From NCBI RefSeq assembly GCF_027947535.2, contig NZ_JAAGKO020000048.1:1-64000 (forward strand): a stretch of DNA of 64,000 nt, written 5' to 3'. Within the stretch, counting starts at the first letter, position 1; every line of letters begins with the position of its first letter. Position numbers and translations under genes: made by a program. Under the pieces are notes generated by a model. It was not told the origin of the DNA. It worked only from the letters and a program-made list of their open reading frames with translations, and did no database searches. Source of the stretch: Streptantibioticus silvisoli. GTDB taxonomy: Bacteria > Actinomycetota > Actinomycetes > Streptomycetales > Streptomycetaceae. Positions 1 to 9,368 of the stretch are shown piece by piece.

Positions 1-431
1 CCACAGCCCCCTCCCCCGGCAACCCCCTACCCTCCGTGTGCGAATCGGCGCCGCGGGTCCGCTCGCGGGGGTGCGGCGTGGGAATCGTGCCGGGGTGAGC
101 ATTCCGGTGAGCCGGTATTTCCTGGGGTGCGACAGCCGTTTTTCCCCTCTTGCCGGAAAGCATGATGATATTCGGCGCGGTGGGCGATTCAACGCCGTTG
201 CAAAAGACCGCAGTTGAGGTCCGCAGTGGTCGCGGGCCGGAAATCCGGAAAAATTTCGGACCCCGACGCATACCTTTGCGCGGGCTGGAAAGAACAGCTA
301 TTGGGCCCGTCCGGTGCGCATCCCCCGTCGCACCGGGCGGGCCTTTCGCTTTCCGAAAGCAATGGGCTGTGCATCACGGAGAGTCACCGTATGAGATGCG
401 GCGTACCCCCACCCGGCCTACGCTCTCGCCC
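1..431. other. Non-coding leader of the first gene
   Basis: No coding stretch with typical third-position G/C bias is seen here. An open frame runs back from the amidase to about position 150, but it lacks the codon bias of the neighbours and would place a long non-signal extension before a good twin-arginine signal. I therefore read this stretch as upstream regulatory DNA. It is somewhat richer in A and T around 160-260. Confidence 0.5.
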
Positions 432-1238
432 ATGACCATCGACCGGCGCACGATGTTGCGCGGTATGGGCAGGACGGCCGCCGCAGGCGCCATCGGCGTG
501 GCACTGGCCGCCACTGTCGCCGTCCGGCAGCCGCAGCCGCGCGCGGTGCGGCACCTGGGCGCCCGCCGGGTCGTCGACCACTGGGCGGCGCCGCATCCGG
601 ACATCGTCCCGCGGACGGCGTGGCACACGGACGCGGTGCGCACGCACGGCCGGCCACACCCGTGCGCGCCGGACATCAAGGCGGTCTTCGTGCACCACAC
701 CGACAGCGGCAACGACTACTCGCGCGAGGACGTGCCGCGGATGATCCAGTCGTTCTACGACGACCACATCGAGGGCAACGCGTGGGACGACATCGGCTAC
801 AACTTCCTGGTCGACCGGATGGGCACGATCTACGAGGGCCGCGCCGGAGGCATCGACAACGCCGTCATAGGCGCCCACACCCTCGGCTTCAACGTCGGCA
901 CGGTCGGCATAGCGGCCATCGGCAGCTTCGGCCCCGCCATGCCGGCGCCGGACGCGATGCTGGAGTCGATCGCCCGGATCGCGGCGTGGAAGCTCGGCAT
1001 GTACGGGGTCGACGCCCGGGCGCGGACCGTGCTGGTCTCCAGCAACGACGGCGCCCGGTACCGGCGCGGCGCGCGCGCCGTCTTCCACACCGTCTCCGGC
1101 CATCGCGACGGCTACCAGACCACCTGCCCCGGCGAAGCGCTGTACGCCCAGCTGCCCGACGTACGGCTGAGGGCCCGCCGTCTCCAGGGTCGCGCGGCGC
1201 CGGGCGTGCCGGGGTGGACGATGCGCGCGGCGGTGTGA
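432..1238 (+). CDS. Secreted peptidoglycan-recognition / N-acetylmuramoyl-L-alanine amidase-like protein
   Basis: Predicted 268-residue exported protein of the amidase_2/PGRP family, which cleaves or binds peptidoglycan stem peptides outside the membrane. The N terminus has a twin-arginine motif (DRRTMLR, residues 4-10) and an Ala-rich hydrophobic stretch to about residue 31, so Tat export is likely. Candidate zinc ligands are His88/89 (VFVHHTDS), His149 (GAHTLGFN), His224 and Cys232 (GHRDGYQTTCPG), in the family order. The ATG at 432 is chosen because it places the signal at the N terminus; the frame is open further upstream. It appears monocistronic. A family with purely recognition function cannot be excluded. 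Confidence 0.85.
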   Translation: MTIDRRTMLRGMGRTAAAGAIGVALAATVAVRQPQPRAVRHLGARRVVDHWAAPHPDIVPRTAWHTDAVRTHGRPHPCAPDIKAVFVHHTDSGNDYSREDVPRMIQSFYDDHIEGNAWDDIGYNFLVDRMGTIYEGRAGGIDNAVIGAHTLGFNVGTVGIAAIGSFGPAMPAPDAMLESIARIAAWKLGMYGVDARARTVLVSSNDGARYRRGARAVFHTVSGHRDGYQTTCPGEALYAQLPDVRLRARRLQGRAAPGVPGWTMRAAV

Positions 1239-1424
1239 GCGGCGGGCCGCAGCCCGGTGGAGACCGGGTCGAAGGCCGGCGGGGAGGCCGGCCACAGCGG
1301 GGTGTCCGGTGGGCGCCGGACGGGTTCAGGTCATCGCTTACCGTGCGAAAATAGGTGCTACACACGCGAACAGGCCGCGCGACAACGCGGACAGGCCAGG
1401 CCGCAGTCATCACCGGAGGGTGCC

Positions 1425-1655
1425 ATGTCACGCCCCAAGGAGTACGAACTGACCTTTCCGCACCCCGGGCAGGACGATCCGGACCGGGTCGTGGTGCACA
1501 GAACCGGGTCGTCGGGACCGGGCGGCAGCGAGGTCTACACCGACGAGAGCGGGATCGTGCGGGCCGAGATCAGCGACGAGGGCGAGGTGCGGATGATCCA
1601 GACCGGCGGTCGCCAGACCACGATCCGGCCCTCCCGGGCCCGGCCGCTGGGATGA
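1425..1655 (+). CDS. Small conserved protein, DUF6296-like
   Basis: A 76-residue acidic protein starting at an ATG four bases after a clear GGAGGG ribosome-binding site. It contains the pieces YELTFP, VVVHRTG, VYTDESGIVRAEIS and GEVRM, which I recall as typical of the small actinomycete family DUF6296. It has no signal peptide, membrane segment or cysteine. The role is unknown. It is followed by about 250 bases before the next gene and looks like a single transcription unit. The family name is from memory and should be treated as likely rather than proven. Confidence 0.7.
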   Translation: MSRPKEYELTFPHPGQDDPDRVVVHRTGSSGPGGSEVYTDESGIVRAEISDEGEVRMIQTGGRQTTIRPSRARPLG

Positions 1656-1904
1656 CCCCGGCGGGTCGCCGGGCCCGCGGTCCGGCCGTCCCCGAGCCGG
1701 CCGGAATCGCCGCCGCGACCCCTCCCACCTCAGCGAACGTCCCCGTCGGCCGCCGGGCGCGCCCGCCACAACATCCACACCTCCCCGGTCCTGCTTTCAC
1801 GCAGGGGACACAGACTTGCCCCCATCCCGCCGGGGGCCGCCGATAGATTGATCGGACGCCCGGCCGCTCCGGCGGGGACCCAACGGGAGGGAGCGCGGCC
1901 GGAC

Positions 1905-3227
<1,323 letters not shown>

Positions 3228-3240
3228 CCGGCGGCCGGTG

Positions 3241-3462
3241 TCAGGCGGCGACGTCCTCCAGGCGGAAGCCGACCTTCAGGCCCACCTGGTAGTGCTCGAC
3301 GCTGCCGTCGTCGGCGATCTGGCCGCGGATCTCGGTCACCTCGAACCAGTCGAGGTTGCGCAGCGTCAGCGACGCGCGCTGCACGCCGTGCCGGATCGCG
3401 GCATCCAGGCTCTCGGGCGAGGTGCCGACGATCTCGGTGACGCGGTAGGTGCGATTGCTCAT
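3241..3462 (-). CDS. Dodecin family flavin-binding protein
   Basis: A 73-residue protein with the dodecin pattern: a first strand YRVTEIVGTS, a short helix with SLDAAIRHGVQRAS, the strand TLRNLDWFEVTEIRGQI and a final strand VEHYQVGLKVGFRLE. Family members form hollow dodecamers that store or buffer riboflavin, FMN or FAD in the cytoplasm. The Trp in LDWFEV is at the usual flavin-stacking place. The ATG at 3462 follows a good AGGAG site. The gene is convergent with the Gln-rich membrane protein, with only 13 bases between the two stops. Confidence 0.92.
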   Translation of the reverse strand: MSNRTYRVTEIVGTSPESLDAAIRHGVQRASLTLRNLDWFEVTEIRGQIADDGSVEHYQVGLKVGFRLEDVAA

Positions 3463-3541
3463 GGCTCCACTCCTGGGGTCCATCCGCCGCCGGACCGCTC
3501 GCCGGGACAGCGGTCGGATCATCGTGTCGGCAGACGTATCA

Positions 3542-3570
3542 CCCCGGCAGGCGTCCTATGCCTGCCGGGG
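3542..3570 (-). terminator. Hairpin terminator after the permease gene
   Basis: An 11-bp perfect stem (CCCCGGCAGGC and its complement) with a 7-base loop lies just past the stop of the permease gene and before the dodecin start. There is no clear U-tract, as is usual in Streptomyces. Confidence 0.7.
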
Positions 3571-3625
3571 CGTTCCGCTACCCGGGCGGTCCACAGCCGC
3601 GACGCCGACGGCGTCCCGGGCGCGG

Positions 3626-5137
3626 TCAGCGGGAGGCGGCCTTGTCGAGCTGGAACGCCTCGTTGCCCAGGCCGATGCGGCTGTGGACGCTGGGGCGGGC
3701 CTGCTTGAGGACCAGGCCGAGGACGACGCCGGCCAGTGCGGCGGCGCCGACGATGCCGGGCAGCACCCAGCGCATCGGGGAGTGCGGGTCGGCGCCCAGC
3801 AGGACGGCGAAGTCCTTGACGGTGAAGAACGCGATGACCAGCAGCGCGATCCCGGACACCGCGGCGGCCACCAGGCGCCAGGCCTGGAAGCGGACCGCGC
3901 CGCGCCGCACGAAGAACGCGATGACGGCGGCGCTGGCGGTGGCCATCAGCAGGATGACGCCGAGCGCGCCGACGTTGCCGCCCCAGGTGAACAGGTGCAG
4001 CACCGGCACGGTGGGGTCGGAGTCGGGGTGGTGGTCGGTGACGGCGAAGGCGCCGACGACCAGGAGCGAGACGACGCTCTGCAGCAGCGAGCCGGTGGCC
4101 GGGGCGCCGGTGCCGCGCGCGGTGCGGCCGAGGGCGGCGGGCAGCAGGCCCTCGCGGCCCATGGCGAAGGCGTAGCGGGCGACCACGTTGTGGAAGCTGA
4201 GCATCGCGGCGAACATGCCGGTGACGTAGAAGCAGTTGAGCACGTCGACGAAGGTGGTGCCGAGCCGGGCCTGGACCAGGGTGAACAGCAGGTTGGGGCC
4301 CTGCTTGCCGGCCAGGGCCACGATGTGCGAGGGGCCGGCGGCCACCGTCAGGGCCCAGGCGCCGACGACGAAGAACAGCGCGACGAAGCCGACGGCCAGG
4401 TACATCACCCGGGCGACCAGCACGTTGGGGCGGTTGGTCTCCTCGGCGTAGACCGGGGCCTGTTCGAAGCCGACGAAGGCGGCGACGCAGAAACACAGCG
4501 CGGTGCCGAGGCCGGCGCCGGTCAAGGTGGCGGGGTCGAAGGCGTGGAAGGAGACGCCGCCGGGGGCGGGCTTGGCGATCTGGGCGACGTCGCAGATCAG
4601 CACCATGGCGACCTCGACGAGCAGCAGGACGCCGAGGACCTTGGCGTTGAGGTCGATCTTGAGCCAGCCGAGCAGCGCGACGACCACGACGGCGGCCATG
4701 GCGATCACCCACCAGTGCACCGCCAGGTGCAGGTGCTGGGCGAGCAGCCCGGAGACCTCGAAACCGAAGATGCCGTAGATGCCGACCTGCATGGCGCTGT
4801 AGGCGACCAGCGCGACCAGCGCGGCGCCGGCGCCGGCCGTGCCGCCGAGGCCGCGGGCGATGTAGGAGTAGAAGGCGCCGGCGTTGTGCACGTGCCGGCT
4901 CATCTCCGCGTAGCCGACGCTGAACAGGGCCAGGACGACGCCGAGCACCACGAACAGCAGCGGCTGGCCGACGATGCCCATCTCGCCGAAGGTGGTCGGC
5001 ATGACGCCGGCCACCACCATCAGCGGCGCGGTGGCGGCCAGGACCGACAGCAGCAGGCCCGGCAGGCCGATCCGGTCGGCCCGCAGTCTCCTGTCCTGTC
5101 CGAGGTAGGTGGGTATCTCGCTGGTGCCGGTGGCCAT
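3626..5137 (-). CDS. APC-superfamily amino-acid permease
   Basis: Predicted 503-residue integral membrane protein with about 12 to 14 hydrophobic segments. The first region (LPGLLLSVLAATAPLMVVAGVMPTT) and the segment GFEQAPVYAEETNRPN between middle helices fit the amino acid-polyamine-organocation (APC) family, which imports amino acids or amines with protons. The substrate cannot be read from sequence. The ATG at 5137 gives the normal short cytoplasmic N terminus. The gene starts 49 bases after the stop of the helical protein gene on the same strand, so the two may share a transcript. Confidence 0.9.
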   Translation of the reverse strand: MATGTSEIPTYLGQDRRLRADRIGLPGLLLSVLAATAPLMVVAGVMPTTFGEMGIVGQPLLFVVLGVVLALFSVGYAEMSRHVHNAGAFYSYIARGLGGTAGAGAALVALVAYSAMQVGIYGIFGFEVSGLLAQHLHLAVHWWVIAMAAVVVVALLGWLKIDLNAKVLGVLLLVEVAMVLICDVAQIAKPAPGGVSFHAFDPATLTGAGLGTALCFCVAAFVGFEQAPVYAEETNRPNVLVARVMYLAVGFVALFFVVGAWALTVAAGPSHIVALAGKQGPNLLFTLVQARLGTTFVDVLNCFYVTGMFAAMLSFHNVVARYAFAMGREGLLPAALGRTARGTGAPATGSLLQSVVSLLVVGAFAVTDHHPDSDPTVPVLHLFTWGGNVGALGVILLMATASAAVIAFFVRRGAVRFQAWRLVAAAVSGIALLVIAFFTVKDFAVLLGADPHSPMRWVLPGIVGAAALAGVVLGLVLKQARPSVHSRIGLGNEAFQLDKAASR

Positions 5138-5186
5138 GGCGCTGGACTTCCCTTTCGGATACGGGCGGTTGCGGGGCGGCGCGGGC

Positions 5187-6137
5187 TCAGTGGGCGCCGA
5201 GCGCGGCGTCCCGGGCGGCGCGGAACGCCTTCTTCGGATCGCGGTCCGGGTAGGACCAGGGGGCGTGCGTGACGTGGCCGCCGATCCGGCTGATCAGGGC
5301 GGCGGCCTCCGGCAGCCGCCCTTCGAGGTACTTGGCGTGCGCGAGGTAGTTCAGGTCGATCTTGTGGCGGGGGTGGCGGACGTCCTCGCCGTCCCATTCC
5401 AGCCACCAGTCGAACGCGGCCTTCATCACCTGCCGGGCCCGCCGGGTGCTCCAGTGGCCGCAGGCGGCCGGGTCGGACGGCAGCAGTCCGGCGCCGGCCA
5501 GCACCCGGTAGCGCTCGGTGTGCGCGATGACCGGCAGGACGGCCAGCGGGGAGTCGGCGGGCGCCTGTTCGGCGGCCCAGGAGGCGAAGTCGTAGACCTC
5601 GTGCAGCGGGTCGTCGGCGTCGCCGCTCTGGTGCTCGGCCAGGCAGGCGACCATCAGGTGGTGGGCGTGGTGGTGGTCGCGGTGCCGGGCGCGGACCTGG
5701 TCGAAGGCGCGGGCCCGTTCGTCGTCGGTGCCGGTGCGACGGGCCATGATCAGCGTGCCGAGCCACGGGGTGGGGTCCTTCGGCGCCATCCGGGCGGCGG
5801 CCTGGCAGATCTCCCGGGCGGCGGACGGGGTGGCCCGGCCGCGGACCGCGAGGAAGACGGTGGCGACGCCGAGCAGTGTGACGGCGTCGGCGCTGTCCGG
5901 CTCGGCCAGGCGCCACTCCTGCGCCCAGGTGGCGCAGGCGGGGTGCTCGGCGAGGACGACGACGCGGTGGCCGCGGCGGTCCCAGTCCTCACCGGTGCGC
6001 GACAGCAGGGTGCGCACGTCGCTCCAGCGGCCGCGCAGCAACGAGTCGCGAGCGGCGGCGAGTTCGGCGTCGTCGAGGGCGGGGTCGGGCGCCGGGCCGT
6101 CCTTGTGGCGGGAGAGCCCGAGCCGCGGAGGCGTCAT
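5187..6137 (-). CDS. Unrecognised alpha-helical (TPR-like) cytoplasmic protein
   Basis: A 316-residue protein without signal peptide or membrane segments. It is built of amphipathic Ala/Leu/Arg-rich helices, with patches such as ARDSLLRGRWSDVRTLL and AHAKYLEGRLPEAAALI that resemble tetratricopeptide repeats, and a Trp-rich part (FDWWLEWDGED). Codon use is typical for the genome, so it is a real gene. I do not recognise a catalytic motif. It precedes the permease gene on the same strand and may be co-transcribed with it. No strong ribosome-binding site is seen before the ATG. Confidence 0.7.
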   Translation of the reverse strand: MTPPRLGLSRHKDGPAPDPALDDAELAAARDSLLRGRWSDVRTLLSRTGEDWDRRGHRVVVLAEHPACATWAQEWRLAEPDSADAVTLLGVATVFLAVRGRATPSAAREICQAAARMAPKDPTPWLGTLIMARRTGTDDERARAFDQVRARHRDHHHAHHLMVACLAEHQSGDADDPLHEVYDFASWAAEQAPADSPLAVLPVIAHTERYRVLAGAGLLPSDPAACGHWSTRRARQVMKAAFDWWLEWDGEDVRHPRHKIDLNYLAHAKYLEGRLPEAAALISRIGGHVTHAPWSYPDRDPKKAFRAARDAALGAH

Positions 6138-6621
6138 CGCCGGGCTCGTTCCATGGCCGCACGTCCCCTCCGGAGGCCCTCCGCGCTGGGGAGGCTCCGT
6201 TCACTGATGCACACTCATGCGATCACGCACAGCCAAGCGTTAGGCGGCGGGGCGCGTCAAGGGTGGCCGAAGACAGACCGGTTGACCCTCCACACGAGGG
6301 GGGAGATACGTAGACCCGGTGGGGAGCGGGCGAAGAGACCGAGCCGCAGTTCAAGGCGGGACCAGGGCCCACGCCCTGAGCTGCGACTACCCCCGTGAAC
6401 GACGACCGGGGCCTGGAACGGGCCAGGAGCTCCGCCGCCGTTGCGGCTGATCCTCCGGCAGGCATCGACGTGTTGTCAAGTATACTTTCAGTTACCGGAG
6501 TTCGGCGGGGCCGGAAACCGGCCAGGGCCCTTGCCCGGCCGTGAGCGGCGCTGGAAGAGTTGGGGCGACGGTGATCACCCGCGTTCACCGCGCCCTGCGT
6601 CCGGAAGTGAGCGATGGCCGA
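6138..6621. promoter_or_regulatory. Divergent control region with AT-rich palindrome
   Basis: About 480 bases separate the leftward helical-protein gene from the rightward HTH gene. Near its right end is an AT-rich patch with the perfect 10-bp palindrome AAGTATACTT (6478-6487), which contains a TATACT -10-like hexamer. It is a plausible promoter and operator for the HTH gene. Nothing else was recognised. Confidence 0.4.
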
Positions 6622-7416
6622 ATGAGCGTCAGCAGCGGCGGTGAGCCGTGCGCCGGGGGTCCGGCCCTCCGGCTGCGCACGCTGTTCGACGGCGTCCACC
6701 CCGCCGGGCGCGGCCCGTGGACCGCGCGGGAGACCGCGGAGGCCACCGGTGTGCCGGCCTGCCTGGTCAACCGGCTGTGCGCGGGCACCGCGACCGCCGA
6801 CGACGATCAACTGGCCGCGCTCGCCCGGCACTTCAGGGTCCCGGAGAACTACCTGACGAGCGACGGCGCCGAACACCGGGCCTGGCGCCGCACCGCGCGC
6901 CGGCTGACCCTGCTGTTCTCCGACATCTACCCGGCCGGCCGCGGCCCGTGGACCCACGAGGAGGTCGCGCGGGCCAGCGGCGTGCCGGTGGAGGACGTCC
7001 GGCGGATGTGCGCCGGCGCGCCGACCGCCGGGGATACCTTCGCCGCCCGCCTCGACCAGTTGTGCCTGCGCATCTCACCGGTGACCGGCCGGCCGTACTC
7101 CAACCGCGAGGTGGGCGCGGCGGTCGGCAAGTCCGGCCAGTACATCGGCAACCTGCGGGCCGGGGTGAACGAGCCGGGGCTGCCGGTGGCCACCGAACTG
7201 GCCAAGTTCTTCGACGTGTCCGTCTCCTACTTCGTCAACGGCCCCATCGCCCTGGTCGCCGGCCACTTCCGGGTCGCCGAGGTCTACCTGACCGCCGACG
7301 ACGACTCCCCGGCCGTCCGGGAGATCGAGGACTCCCTGCGCACGCTCATCGCCCTGCGGGACGAACGGGTCCAGCAGGTGGTGGGACGCGTGCTGGACAT
7401 GCGCTGGCCCAACTGA
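6622..7416 (+). CDS. HTH regulator with three tandem XRE-like units
   Basis: Predicted 264 residues from the ATG at 6622 (an in-frame GTG at 6541 would add 27). Two similar units, each with YPAGRGPWT or HPAGRGPWT followed by EEVARASGV or RETAEATGV, precede a third unit (GRPYSNREVGAAVGKSGQYIGNLRAG, split here as GRPYSNREVG and KSGQYIGNLRAG) that is the usual XRE helix-turn-helix found beside ImmA/IrrE-type proteins. After it, HFRVAEVYLT near the C terminus repeats HFRVPENYLT of unit one. The protein thus seems to have grown by internal duplication. It probably binds DNA and controls the two genes downstream, which lie on the same strand 213 bases away. Confidence 0.75.
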   Translation: MSVSSGGEPCAGGPALRLRTLFDGVHPAGRGPWTARETAEATGVPACLVNRLCAGTATADDDQLAALARHFRVPENYLTSDGAEHRAWRRTARRLTLLFSDIYPAGRGPWTHEEVARASGVPVEDVRRMCAGAPTAGDTFAARLDQLCLRISPVTGRPYSNREVGAAVGKSGQYIGNLRAGVNEPGLPVATELAKFFDVSVSYFVNGPIALVAGHFRVAEVYLTADDDSPAVREIEDSLRTLIALRDERVQQVVGRVLDMRWPN

Positions 7417-7629
7417 TGGTGTTCACTTCCCCGCGGGCCACCGGCCTGCCCGGTCCCGCGCCGGCGACCCCGCGGACCCCGGCCCGCGGGACGCTGTTAC
7501 GGCGGGGGCCGCTCGCGGCAGCCGGCCCCGGGCGGCGCCCGGTGTCCACTGTCGGTGCCGCGCACTAGCATCTTGCTCGGCCGGTCCACTTCCGGCCGAA
7601 ACGGTCAAGTCCCGTGAGGAGAAGGGCAG

Positions 7630-8157
7630 ATGGGCATCAGCAGCGACCGGCGCCGCGCCCGCAGGCTCATCCGCCGCAGGCTGTCGCTGCCGCAGGGGCG
7701 CCCGCTGACCCTGCACGACCTGATCGCGGCGGTCTCCGCGGCGCGCGGCGGCAAGCCGATCGAGGTGGCCCGGCAGCGGCTGGCACCGCGGGTGAGCGGC
7801 TTCTGCGCGGTGCGCCCGGACCGGGACGTCATCGTGGTGGACGCCTCCGCGCCGCGCTTCCTGCAACTGGTCATCACCTGCCACGAGTTGTTCCACCTGC
7901 TGCACGACGACGCCCCGCAGCACGGCGCCCCCATCGACCAGCGCACCGCGCGGGCGCTGATGCCGGGCATCGGCCAGGACATGGTCGACATGGTGCTGTT
8001 CGGCCGCTGCCTGGAGGCCGGCGCCAGCCCGGACGACGTGGAGCGGCTGGCGGAGGTGGGCGGCACCGAGCTGATGCAGATGCTCGACCTGACGCCGGGC
8101 GCCGCGGCCACCGGGTCCTACACCTCCGCGCTGGAGAGCCGCAGGCCCGGTGTCTGA
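7630..8157 (+). CDS. ImmA/IrrE-like putative metalloprotease
   Basis: A 175-residue protein with an HExxH zinc site, CHELFHLLH (His85, Glu86, His89), in a layout like the M78 ImmA/IrrE family: an Arg-rich N terminus, a strand with DVIVVDASAP, then the HExxH helix. Members of M78 cleave or bind cognate XRE repressors, as ImmA does with ImmR. An HTH gene lies immediately upstream, which fits such a pair. The gene overlaps the next one by eight bases, so translation is coupled. Whether it is catalytically active cannot be told. The start is an ATG nine bases after GAGGAGAAGGG-like sequence. Confidence 0.75.
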   Translation: MGISSDRRRARRLIRRRLSLPQGRPLTLHDLIAAVSAARGGKPIEVARQRLAPRVSGFCAVRPDRDVIVVDASAPRFLQLVITCHELFHLLHDDAPQHGAPIDQRTARALMPGIGQDMVDMVLFGRCLEAGASPDDVERLAEVGGTELMQMLDLTPGAAATGSYTSALESRRPGV

Positions 8158-9352
8158 GCGGGCCTCCGACATCGTCTACCTCGTGGTGGTGCTCATCGGC
8201 TGCGCCAGCGCGGCGGTGAAGGCCTCGGCGCTGCGCCGCGGGTTCAGCGGGTCGCTGGTGGTGATCATCTCCTGCCACGTCGCGGGCATCGGCGCCTTCG
8301 TCAGCGCGACGCCGGCCGTCTACCGGGTGATCGACGCGCTGGCCGGGCGCACCGGTCTGGCGTCGCTGGTGGCGTACTCGTTCATCATCCTGTTCAGCGC
8401 GCACGCGCACCTGCTGGCGATCATCTGGGCCGCCGAGGTGCGCGGCGGCGGGACACCGCGAAGGCGGGTGACCGCGCTGGCGGTCTGCTACGCGGTGATC
8501 CTGGCCGCCATGACGGCCACCTTCCTACGGGCCGGGCTGACCGGGCCGGACCATCCGCTGACGTTCAACGTGACGTTCGCCGGCCGGCCGGAGGTGGTGG
8601 TCTTCCTCCTGGTGTTCCTGGCCGGCCTGTCGTACTCGATGCTGTCGGCGGCCTGGGAGTGCCGGCGCGGTTCGCGCACCGACAACCCGCGACTGCGCGG
8701 CGGGCTGCGGACCATCTCGCTGGCGTCGCTGTTCATCTTCGGCTACGTGGTGTTCGCCGGCCCCTCGCTGGCGGCGGCCGCCTGGGGGTGGCACGGCCTG
8801 GACCGGCTGACGGACCTGGGGGCGCTGTCGGGCACGGTGGGCGCGTTCATCCTCAACTGGGGGTTCAGCGGGCACGCGGTGCAGGTGTGGTGGCGCGACC
8901 GCAGCGACTACCGGCGGCTGCGGGTGCTGTGGGAGACCGCCGTGGAGGGCGCCGGCCGCACGGTGGCGCTGGCGCCGCCGAGCCGGCTGGTGGAGCGCTG
9001 GTCGCTGCTGAGCGCGGGCGCCTGGCTGCTGATCCGGCGGCTGGCCGACATCTGCGACGCCGAACGCGCCCTGTCACCCTGGATGGACCCCGCCCTGGCG
9101 TACGCCGTCGAGGCGGCGGCCGGTCCCGGGGGCCGGCCGGAGGAGGTCCGGGCGCTGGCGTCGGCGGCGATGCTGCTGGACGCGGTGCGCCGCCGCGGTG
9201 ACGGCGAGCCGCCGGCGTTCCGTTCGCTGCCGCGGCCCGACGACGTGGAGCCGGCGGGCGAGCGCACCCACCTGGTGCGGGTCGCCCGGGCCCTGGACCA
9301 TCCCGTGGTGCTGGCGGTGCTGCGCCGGCCGGCGGCCGCGCACCGCGGCTGA
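8150..9352 (+). CDS. Multi-pass membrane protein, MAB_1171c / DUF6545-like
   Basis: Predicted 400 residues with about seven hydrophobic segments in the first 240 residues and a soluble C-terminal part. The layout and pieces such as HAHLLAIIW, SLASLFIFGYVVF and RVLWETAV match my memory of the actinobacterial MAB_1171c (DUF6545) membrane family, often found next to XRE and ImmA/IrrE-like genes. The biochemical role is unknown; 'transporter' is only a label. The GTG start overlaps the stop of the HExxH gene, so the two products are probably made together. It ends 16 bases from the stop of a convergent gene. Confidence 0.72.
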   Translation: MSERASDIVYLVVVLIGCASAAVKASALRRGFSGSLVVIISCHVAGIGAFVSATPAVYRVIDALAGRTGLASLVAYSFIILFSAHAHLLAIIWAAEVRGGGTPRRRVTALAVCYAVILAAMTATFLRAGLTGPDHPLTFNVTFAGRPEVVVFLLVFLAGLSYSMLSAAWECRRGSRTDNPRLRGGLRTISLASLFIFGYVVFAGPSLAAAAWGWHGLDRLTDLGALSGTVGAFILNWGFSGHAVQVWWRDRSDYRRLRVLWETAVEGAGRTVALAPPSRLVERWSLLSAGAWLLIRRLADICDAERALSPWMDPALAYAVEAAAGPGGRPEEVRALASAAMLLDAVRRRGDGEPPAFRSLPRPDDVEPAGERTHLVRVARALDHPVVLAVLRRPAAAHRG

Positions 9353-9368
9353 GAGGCCGGCCGGGCGG

